From: Lachnospiraceae bacterium UBA3287
GTDB taxonomy: Bacteria; Bacillota; Clostridia; Lachnospirales; Lachnospiraceae
Length of the DNA stretch: 10,582 nt
Reading direction: 5' to 3'
Assembly: GCA_002362155.1 (NCBI GenBank)
Contig: DETN01000080.1
Location: 7,597 to 18,178, forward strand
Positions 5,210-10,582 of the stretch are shown here, in pieces. Every line of letters begins with the position of its first letter. Position 1 is the first letter of the stretch. Position numbers and translations under genes: made by a program. The notes beneath the pieces were generated by a model. That model saw only the letters and a program-made list of their open reading frames with translations. It did not search any database and was not told where the DNA came from.

Positions 5210-7087
5210 ATGTACGGAGCAATACTGGGAGATATCATTGGAAGTCCCTACGAATTCGATTCTCATAACATCAAAACAAAGGAGTTCGAGCTTTTTTCGG
5301 AGCGTTCGGAGTTTACGGACGATTCCATCATGACCCTGGCGGTGGCGGATGCCATTATGACAGCGGGAAGGGATGCTTCCGACGAGGAACTGCGAGGGGC
5401 CCTTGTGGCGTCCATGCAGACCATAGGCAGACGCTATCCCTTTGCCGGCTACGGCATGAAATTCAGCGCCTGGCTCTATGACGACGAGCCAAAGCCCTAC
5501 GGGAGCTTTGGCAACGGATCCGCCATGCGGGTCTCCTCCATTCCCTGGCTCTACCAGGATGACTTCGCCAGGATGCTGCATGTGGCCAGGCTCAGCGCCG
5601 AGGTGACCCACAATCATCCCGAAGGCATCAAGGGAGCCGTTTCCGTGGCGGCCGCCATCTTCCTGGCCATCCACGGAAAGGACAAAGAGACCATTAAAAA
5701 GCATGTGACGAAGGCCTACAAATATGACCTGTCCAGGACCTGCGACCAGATCCGGCCGGACTATCACCATGTAGAATCCTGTCAGGAGACGGTGCCCGAG
5801 GCCATGACCGCCTTTCTGGAGGGAAAGGACTTCGAGGACGTCATCCGCACCGCGGTCTCCCTGGGAGGAGACTCCGATACCCTGACCTGCATCGCGGGTT
5901 CCATGGCGGAGGCCTTTTTCGGCGTGCCCCAGGATCTGAAGGATACCTGCAGAGATATGCTGACCAGCGATCTTCTGGAGATCCTGGACAGATTTGACGC
6001 TGTGCTGGAAAAGGACAGAAAGGAAAGAGAAGCCGATCCGGGAAAGAAGGCCAGATGGGAGAATGCCCTGAATGTTCCGCCCAAGGCGGGTCCGGTCCCG
6101 GAAAATATGCGGGTGACCGGAAATGAGATGCTGGAGGAGAAGATCCGGGAATGGAATAAGAACAGGACCCAGGAGGGTTATACGGCCATCCTCGGCACCC
6201 TGGCCGCCAGGTGCCTGCAGGGCGCCAGAGTCCTGGTACCCGCCATGCCTCTTCCCATGAAGGAGGGAGAAAAAGGGGTGCCCCGCCTGCGTCCCCAGCT
6301 TCTGAAGGACCGGGACGGAAAGCTCTGGCAGGGCCTCTTTACCAGCGTTGACCAGCTGAAGAAGACGGGCAGCAAAAACGGGGCCGTTCTTTCCATGCCC
6401 CTGACAGACCTCTTTAAACACGTCCAGGCTTCAGAAAAGGGCCCCGTGACCGTAGCGGGCCTTGTAATCAACCCGGCTGATCCGGCGTCTGCCGTGCAGG
6501 TCCCTGTCCGGGCTGTTTCGGATATCCTGCAGGCCGCCGGAAAGCTGGCCCAGAGGACCGGAGCGGCGGGCGGCAACAGGATCACCTTTGTGAAGGGAGA
6601 CATCCTGAAGGTCAAGGCCGAAGCCATTGTCAATGCGGCCAATACGGCCCTGGCTCCCGGAGGCGGCGTCTGCGGGATCATCCACGGAGCGGCGGGACCG
6701 GAGCTTGCCAGGGAATGCGAGACCCTGGGCGGCTGCCAGGTGGGCGGCGCGAAGATCACCGGGGGATACCGGCTGGAGCAGAAGTATGTCATCCACGCCG
6801 TGGGACCCGTCTATGACGGAACGGACCGCTGCGCAGGTCTTCTGGCTTCTGCCTATAAGAGCTCTCTGGATCTGGCAAAGGAAAAGGGGATTCATTCCAT
6901 CGCCTTCCCCGCCATCTCCACCGGCATCTTCGGCTATCCCAAAAAGGAAGCGGCCCGGGTGGCCCTGGGGGCCCTGACCCAGTGGTTCAAGGAGAATGCT
7001 TCCTACGGTATGACCATCTATATGGTGGCCTATGACCAGGAGACCTTCGATATCTATAAACAGTTCGCCCCCGAAAAGAAAAACTGA
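5210..7087 (+). CDS. ADP-ribosylglycohydrolase - SseB-like - macro domain fusion protein
   Basis: The protein has 625 residues; GGAGGT (5195-5200) lies 9 nt before the ATG. Residues 1-265 are a complete ADP-ribosylglycohydrolase (DraG/ARH) domain. The Mg-binding motif TDDS is at 36-39, GNGSAMR at 101-107, THNHPEG at 133-139 and GGDSDT at 219-224. It should cleave ADP-ribose from a protein or small molecule. After a charged linker (about 266-315), residues about 316-440 resemble the SseB N-terminal domain: LVPAMPL, KDRDGKLWQGLFTSVDQL, a strand-helix VLSMPLTDLFKHV and GLVINPAD. Residues 456-620 are a MacroD-like macro domain: GDILKVKAEAIVNAANTAL, GGGVCGIIHGAAGPEL, GGCQVGGAKITGGY, YVIHAVGP and FPAISTGIFGYP. 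Cys488 replaces the Asp of the usual GGGVDGAIH. It could remove ADP-ribose in one step and bind or process the product in another. No membrane segment or signal peptide is seen. The outer domains are confident, the middle one moderate. Confidence 0.88.
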   Translation: MYGAILGDIIGSPYEFDSHNIKTKEFELFSERSEFTDDSIMTLAVADAIMTAGRDASDEELRGALVASMQTIGRRYPFAGYGMKFSAWLYDDEPKPYGSFGNGSAMRVSSIPWLYQDDFARMLHVARLSAEVTHNHPEGIKGAVSVAAAIFLAIHGKDKETIKKHVTKAYKYDLSRTCDQIRPDYHHVESCQETVPEAMTAFLEGKDFEDVIRTAVSLGGDSDTLTCIAGSMAEAFFGVPQDLKDTCRDMLTSDLLEILDRFDAVLEKDRKEREADPGKKARWENALNVPPKAGPVPENMRVTGNEMLEEKIREWNKNRTQEGYTAILGTLAARCLQGARVLVPAMPLPMKEGEKGVPRLRPQLLKDRDGKLWQGLFTSVDQLKKTGSKNGAVLSMPLTDLFKHVQASEKGPVTVAGLVINPADPASAVQVPVRAVSDILQAAGKLAQRTGAAGGNRITFVKGDILKVKAEAIVNAANTALAPGGGVCGIIHGAAGPELARECETLGGCQVGGAKITGGYRLEQKYVIHAVGPVYDGTDRCAGLLASAYKSSLDLAKEKGIHSIAFPAISTGIFGYPKKEAARVALGALTQWFKENASYGMTIYMVAYDQETFDIYKQFAPEKKN

Positions 7088-7102
7088 CCATCAGATGACC
7101 AG
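7074..7102 (-). terminator. Candidate tmcAL terminator overlapping both convergent gene ends
   Basis: On the minus strand CTGGTCATC (7102-7094) pairs with GATGGTCAG (7092-7084), with two G-U pairs and a tiny loop, and is followed by TTTTTCTTTT (7083-7074). The stem covers the tmcAL stop codon, and the T run comes from the last Lys codons of the + strand fusion gene. It is weaker than its neighbour because of the wobble pairs. Confidence 0.55.
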
Positions 7103-8260
7103 GAGCGCCTGTTCGTACTCTGTGCGGACCGGGCGCTCTTTTTCTGTCATAAGGCGGTAGAGAAGGCCTGAGCGGATCTCCAGGGACAGAAGGTCCTGCC
7201 AGAGAGGGGCAAGGTCCCCGGGGGAAGAGAGCCTGGTCACAAGAGGAATGTCCGACTTTTCAGAGATGGCCTTAAGGAGGGGGGAAGCCTCCTTTCTAAA
7301 GCCCAGGACTCTTGCATAGCCGGCATAGCCCCCCTCCTTCCATCTTTCCAGGTCTTTTCTTTCCAGGCCCAGCAGAAGACGGAGCAGGCAGCGGGAGATC
7401 CTGGTATAGGTGACGTTCCTGGTCTTTAAAAGGGCGCAGAAGGAGGAAAAGCTCTCGTAGGAGGGCAGGAGGCTTCTTATGCGGTTCTCCAGGTCCGGCC
7501 CGATGTCCGGAAAATCGCAGAGCCTTCCCGGGGCGGCGGATGCCTGCCAGAGGGCGTGGAGAAGGGGACCGGAGAAAAGGTCGGGCGATGCGGGAGAGGC
7601 GGAAGATAAAAGGGCAAGGCTCCTTTTTGCGGATTCCGGAAGATCCTCCCGCTCACCGGAGAGGACGGCCCTCCGAAGGTCCGTGGCGGAGGGGGCGGGG
7701 ATCCTCTTTACGGCAAGGGGGCGTATGGAGCTGTTCATGGACTGAAGGGCCTTCAGGTACTCAGCGGCCAGAAGGTCGTTGGAGCCGGCCTTTGCAAAAT
7801 CGTCCAGTCCTTTTCCGGACAGGGCCAGGGACCTGGCGGCCGGATAGGAGAGGCCCTTTTTCAGGCCTTTTGTCAGGGCCGATTTAAAGGCGGCGTCTTC
7901 TTCGCTAAGAAGGAGGGCGGCCTCGCTTAAGGATTCGGCGTCCCCTGTTTCCGATCCGAAGCAGAGAATGTCCGCGACGCCAAGGTGCTCCAGCATGGAA
8001 ACGGCGCCCCCTGCAAAGTATTCCGCACTGCCCGTGGCCCAGGGCAGGGGCAGCTCCAGCACCAGATCGGCTCCCCCCTCCAGGACAGACCGGGCCCTTA
8101 CCCCGGCGGGAAAGAGGGCGGGCTCTCCCCGCTGGACATAGTTTCCGCTCATGAGGACCAGAAGGAAATCGCATCCGGTCTCCTCCCTGGCTTTCTGCAG
8201 TATATATGCGTGGCCCCCGTGGAAGGGGTTGCATTCCATGATGACGGCAGTGACTTTCAT
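7091..8260 (-). CDS. tmcAL: tRNA(Met) cytidine acetate ligase
   Basis: The protein has 389 residues. The start at 8260 is chosen because AAGGAG (8274-8269) lies 8 nt upstream and MKVTAVIMECNPFHGGH is the family N-terminus; the longer in-frame version from 8347 adds 29 unrelated residues and would start upstream of the promoter. TmcAL (YlbM) activates acetate with ATP and acetylates C34 of elongator tRNA-Met in the cytoplasm. Visible motifs are the nucleotidyltransferase HxGH (His14 and His17 in NPFHGGH), SGNYVQRGEPALFP (38-51), ELPLPWATGSAE, FGSETGD (101-107) and NDLLAAEYLKAL (161-172). The C-terminal part carries KTRNVTYTRISRCLLRLLL (279-297), matching the family's conserved YTRxxR segment. 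One oddity is that the stretch of about 15 residues with YHD seen in Bacillus YlbM between KRM and SAT is missing; here it reads KRIPAPSATDLRR (185-197). The gene converges on the fusion gene, with stops 3 bp apart. Confidence 0.93.
   Translation of the reverse strand: MKVTAVIMECNPFHGGHAYILQKAREETGCDFLLVLMSGNYVQRGEPALFPAGVRARSVLEGGADLVLELPLPWATGSAEYFAGGAVSMLEHLGVADILCFGSETGDAESLSEAALLLSEEDAAFKSALTKGLKKGLSYPAARSLALSGKGLDDFAKAGSNDLLAAEYLKALQSMNSSIRPLAVKRIPAPSATDLRRAVLSGEREDLPESAKRSLALLSSASPASPDLFSGPLLHALWQASAAPGRLCDFPDIGPDLENRIRSLLPSYESFSSFCALLKTRNVTYTRISRCLLRLLLGLERKDLERWKEGGYAGYARVLGFRKEASPLLKAISEKSDIPLVTRLSSPGDLAPLWQDLLSLEIRSGLLYRLMTEKERPVRTEYEQALLVI
7103..7143 (+). terminator. Terminator of the HAD/fusion operon, inside the tmcAL coding end
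   Basis: GAGCGCCTG (7103-7111) pairs with CGGGCGCTC (7130-7138) over 9 bp with one G-U. Extra pairing inside the loop (GTTCG with CGGAC) is possible. TTTTT (7139-7143) follows. It begins 15 bp after the + strand stop and lies wholly inside the last codons of tmcAL. Confidence 0.75.
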
Positions 8261-8302
8261 CTGTTTTTCTCCTTGCTCCCGGATACAGCTCCGGACCTGC
8301 TT

Positions 8303-8331
8303 AGTATAGCATTTCCGGGAGCGGGTGCGAA
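8303..8331 (-). promoter_or_regulatory. Candidate promoter of tmcAL
   Basis: The minus strand reads TGCTATACT, an extended -10 (TATACT at 8308-8303), with TTCGCA (8331-8326; 4 of 6 matches to TTGACA) 17 bp upstream. The transcript would start near 8296, leaving a leader of about 35 nt that includes the AAGGAG site. Confidence 0.55.
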
Positions 8332-8335
8332 GACA

Positions 8336-8357
8336 AAGAGCTTTCATGAAAGGGCTT
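8336..8357. repeat. Palindrome next to the tmcAL promoter
   Basis: CTTTCATGAAAG (8341-8352) is a perfect 12-bp palindrome. It is flanked by AAG (8336-8338) and CTT (8355-8357), which extend the symmetry after a 2-bp mismatch. It abuts the tmcAL -35 and has the size of an operator for a dimeric regulator. Confidence 0.4.
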
Positions 8358-8362
8358 ACATA

Positions 8363-8392
8363 CCCGCGGCGGCGCCAAATGCGCCCACCGGG
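8363..8392. other. GC-rich foldable block in the tmcAL-pta intergenic region
   Basis: A block made almost only of G and C sits in otherwise AT-rich spacer. GGCGC (8371-8375) and GCGCC (8381-8385) form a stem with loop CAAAT, and CCCG (8363-8366) can pair with CGGG (8389-8392) outside it. No T run follows on either strand, so it is not a standard terminator. Its role is unknown. Confidence 0.3.
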
Positions 8393-8464
8393 GCTCGTGA
8401 AAAAAATGACAAAGAATGTATCGGTTTTTGTACTTGATTTTAATACTTTTTAAGACGCCTCTTC

Positions 8465-8493
8465 TTGTATACAATTTTTGAAAGTAGTAAAAT
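8465..8493 (+). promoter_or_regulatory. Promoter of the pta-ackA operon
   Basis: TTGTAT (8465-8470) and TAAAAT (8488-8493) are separated by exactly 17 bp in AT-rich DNA. Transcription would start near 8500, about 46 nt before the pta ATG. The -35 is part of the 10-bp palindrome TTGTATACAA (8465-8474), and a second palindrome, CTATGCATAG (8521-8530), lies in the leader. Either could be an operator. Confidence 0.65.
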
Positions 8494-8545
8494 AATCGCA
8501 TAACAATATATCCTGCAATACTATGCATAGAGAAGGGAGTTTCAA

Positions 8546-9556
8546 ATGGCATTTATTGATGGTATTAAAGAAAAAGCCAGAGCTGATGTTAAGAGGATCG
8601 TGCTTCCTGAGTCCAAGGACAGACGTACCCTGATCGCCGCAGCGCACATCATTGAGGAAGGCCTCGCAGATGTCATCATGGTCGGTAACGAAGAGAAGAT
8701 CATGGACGGTGCCGGATGGCTGGAGATCAATCTTGACGGCGTCAAGGTCGTAGATCCCGATACAGATCCCAAGTTCGAGGAATATGCACAGCTGCTCTGC
8801 GAATTACGTAAGAAAAAAGGCATGACAATTGAGCAGGCAAGAGATCTCCTTAAGAGTGATTATCTTTTCTATGCCGTAATGATGGTCAAGTGCGATGATG
8901 CCGACGGCATGGTCGCAGGCGCATGCCATGCAACAGCTGACACCCTCCGTCCCGCTCTGCAGATCCTGAAGACAGCCCCCGGCTGCAAGCTGGTCTCCGG
9001 CTTCTTCGTAATGGACGTTCCGGACTGCAAGTACGGCTCCAACGGCTCCTTCGTATTCGCAGACTGCGGCCTGAACCAGGATCCCACTTCCGAAGAGCTG
9101 GCTGAGATCGCCTACTCTTCCGCAGATTCCTTCCGCGCCATGATCGGAGGCGAACCTTACGTTGCAATGCTGTCCCATTCCACAAAGGGTTCCGCAAAGC
9201 ACGCTCTGGTAGACAAGGTCGTGGAAGCCACCAGGATCGCAAAGGAAAGATATCCTTCCCTGGCAGTCGACGGCGAACTGCAGCTTGACGCTGCCATCGT
9301 TCCTTCCGTCGCAAAGTCCAAGGCCAAGGGTTCCGAGATCGCCGGCAAGGCCAACGTTCTGATCTTCCCCAACCTGGATGCAGGCAACATCGGCTACAAG
9401 CTGACCCAGCGTCTCGGCAAGGCAGAGGCCTTCGGCCCCATGCTTCAGGGTATCGCAAAGCCCGTCAACGATCTGTCCCGCGGCTGCTCCTGGGAAGATA
9501 TCGTAGGCGTTGTCGCCATCACCGCCGTACAGGCACAGATGGCTGCATCCAAGTAA
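8546..9556 (+). CDS. pta: Phosphate acetyltransferase
   Basis: The protein has 336 residues, the normal length of the short (single-domain) Pta class; GAAGGGAG (8532-8539) lies just before the ATG. It converts acetyl-CoA and phosphate to acetyl phosphate and CoA in the cytoplasm, the first step of acetate formation. Family segments are in order: FIDGIKEKARADVKRIVLPE at the N-terminus, DADGMVAGACHATADTLRPA in the first half, then AMLSHSTKGSAKH, VDGELQLDAAIVPSVAKSK, and FPNLDAGNIGYKL from residue 274, which carries active-site residues of the family. None of the long Pta N-terminal domains (DRTGG type) is present. It is followed after 18 bp by ackA, the usual operon. Codon use differs from the genes to the left (more GCA, CGT/CGC and AGA, less AGG), as expected for a highly expressed gene. 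Confidence 0.97.
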   Translation: MAFIDGIKEKARADVKRIVLPESKDRRTLIAAAHIIEEGLADVIMVGNEEKIMDGAGWLEINLDGVKVVDPDTDPKFEEYAQLLCELRKKKGMTIEQARDLLKSDYLFYAVMMVKCDDADGMVAGACHATADTLRPALQILKTAPGCKLVSGFFVMDVPDCKYGSNGSFVFADCGLNQDPTSEELAEIAYSSADSFRAMIGGEPYVAMLSHSTKGSAKHALVDKVVEATRIAKERYPSLAVDGELQLDAAIVPSVAKSKAKGSEIAGKANVLIFPNLDAGNIGYKLTQRLGKAEAFGPMLQGIAKPVNDLSRGCSWEDIVGVVAITAVQAQMAASK

Positions 9557-9574
9557 TAATTGCGGAGGTTTAAT

Positions 9575-10582
9575 ATGAAGATTTTAGTTATCAACTGCGG
9601 TTCTTCCTCTCTGAAGTACCAGGTCATCGACGCCGTTACCGAAGAACTCCTGGCAAAGGGTCTCTGCGAGAGAATCGGCATCGACGGATCCTTCACATAT
9701 GAGAACGTAAAAGCCGGCCTCGGCAAGGAAAAACGCGATGTGGACATCCCTGATCACAACAAGGGCATCAGCCTGGTGATCGAAGCTGTGACAGATCCCG
9801 TCAAGGGCGTTACCACCCTGGAAGAGATCGGCGCAGTAGGACACCGTATCGTCCATGGCGGAGAAGCCTTCACTTCCTCCGTTCTGATCAACGACGAAGT
9901 CATCGCAGCCATCGAGAGCGTATCCGATCTGGCTCCTCTGCACAACCCCGCCAACCTGATCGGCGTGAGAGCCTGCCAGGATCTGATGCCCGGCACTCCC
10001 CAGGTAGCAGTATTCGATACCGCTTTCCATCAGACCATGCCTTCCAAGGCATATATGTATGCGCTTCCCCTTGAGTACTACAACAAGTACAAGGTAAGAA
10101 GATACGGCTTCCACGGCACCAGCCACTCTTTCGTTTCCAAGAAGGTTGCTGAGGTGGTAGGCAAGCCTTATGAAGAGATCAAGACCATCGTATGCCACCT
10201 GGGCAACGGTGCTTCCATCTCCGCAGTCAAGAACGGCAAGTGCGTCGACACCTCCATGGGTCTTACCCCCCTGGAAGGCCTGATTATGGGAACCAGATCC
10301 GGTGACATTGATCCCGCCATCGTCGAGTTCATCGCAGGCAAGGAAAATATGACAGCTGCTCAGGTCGTCTCCGTACTCAACAAGAAGTCCGGCGTCCAGG
10401 CCCTGTCCAACAACCTGTCCTCCGACTTCCGCGATCTGGAAGCAGGCTACAAGGAAGGCAACGAGTATGCCAAGCTGGCCGTTGACGCTTTCTGCTACAG
10501 AGTTGCCAAGTATGTAGGCGCCTATGCCGCAGCCATGAACGGCGTGGACGTGATCGCATTCACAGCCGGCATCGGCGAGAAC
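9575..10582 (+). CDS. ackA: Acetate kinase (partial, runs off the right edge)
   Basis: The first 336 codons are present with no stop; family members have about 400, so roughly 60 codons lie beyond the window. GGAGG (9564-9568) lies 6 nt before the ATG. It converts acetyl phosphate and ADP to acetate and ATP in the cytoplasm. The N-terminus KILVINCGSSSLKYQ is typical. Active-site positions known from Methanosarcina acetate kinase fall at the same numbers: Asn7, Arg91 in GHRIVHGGE, His180 in GFHGTSH and Arg241 in MGTRSGDIDP. The final visible residues are FTAGIGEN, a conserved nucleotide-binding stretch. The catalytic Glu near residue 384 is outside the window. The gene shares the pta promoter and the same high-expression codon choice. 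Confidence 0.98.
   Translation, partial: MKILVINCGSSSLKYQVIDAVTEELLAKGLCERIGIDGSFTYENVKAGLGKEKRDVDIPDHNKGISLVIEAVTDPVKGVTTLEEIGAVGHRIVHGGEAFTSSVLINDEVIAAIESVSDLAPLHNPANLIGVRACQDLMPGTPQVAVFDTAFHQTMPSKAYMYALPLEYYNKYKVRRYGFHGTSHSFVSKKVAEVVGKPYEEIKTIVCHLGNGASISAVKNGKCVDTSMGLTPLEGLIMGTRSGDIDPAIVEFIAGKENMTAAQVVSVLNKKSGVQALSNNLSSDFRDLEAGYKEGNEYAKLAVDAFCYRVAKYVGAYAAAMNGVDVIAFTAGIGEN

Noticed and set aside
5135..6421. 428-residue open frame on the minus strand opposite the fusion gene
   Set aside because: It is a shadow of GC-rich coding sequence: it overlaps a clearly real gene, shows no motif, and is rich in His, Gly and Gln as antisense frames often are.
8261..8347. Longer start for TmcAL
   Set aside because: The extra 29 residues are basic and unlike the family, and the reading would start upstream of the tmcAL promoter; the AAGGAG site points to 8260.
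1..10582. CRISPR array, IS element, prophage, tRNA or rRNA genes
   Set aside because: I saw no regularly spaced repeats, transposase or integrase motifs, or tRNA/rRNA-like sequence on either strand.

Overview
The window is GC-rich DNA with strong Shine-Dalgarno sites and short intergenic gaps. The pta-ackA pair and the protein similarities point to a Clostridia (Firmicutes) chromosome, probably Lachnospiraceae. This assignment is an inference, because no rRNA or other taxonomic marker is present. I see no tRNA or rRNA gene, IS element, integrase or CRISPR array.

Layout from left to right. The 3' end of an FAD-dependent oxidoreductase gene (1-152) is closed by a strong terminator (160-203). 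A two-gene unit follows on the + strand: a large protein with two AAA+-like modules (395-2437) and a YbjN-domain protein (2455-2937). Converging on it is a 383-residue FtsK/SpoIIIE-like protein (2971-4122, minus). Both ATPase-like proteins keep their family fold signatures but lack key catalytic residues, so they look like pseudo-ATPases. An AT-rich divergent control region (4123-4379) with several inverted repeats separates the FtsK-like gene from a + strand operon. That operon holds a Cof-type HAD phosphatase (4380-5207, TTG start) and, 2 bp later, a three-domain protein (5210-7087) that joins an ADP-ribosylglycohydrolase, an SseB-like domain and a macro domain. Converging on it is the tRNA-Met cytidine acetate ligase gene tmcAL (7091-8260, minus), and the two ends are served by back-to-back terminators. 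A divergent region (8261-8545) with a good promoter then leads to pta (8546-9556) and ackA (9575 to the right edge).

How the genes may work together. pta-ackA is the standard acetyl-CoA to acetate route that yields ATP. tmcAL uses acetate and ATP to modify tRNA and happens to sit beside it. The region of most interest is 395-7087. CbxX-type AAA+, FtsK-type, YbjN and SseB domains are all families that recur around secretion and effector loci such as type VII systems. Here the two P-loop proteins appear catalytically dead, and next to them is an enzyme built to remove or sense ADP-ribose. I saw no WXG100-type substrate, membrane protein or intact EccC/EssC in the window, so a secretion role is a hypothesis only. 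Two of the three converging or neighbouring gene ends place a terminator inside the opposing reading frame, which gives the region a compact, locked-in arrangement.
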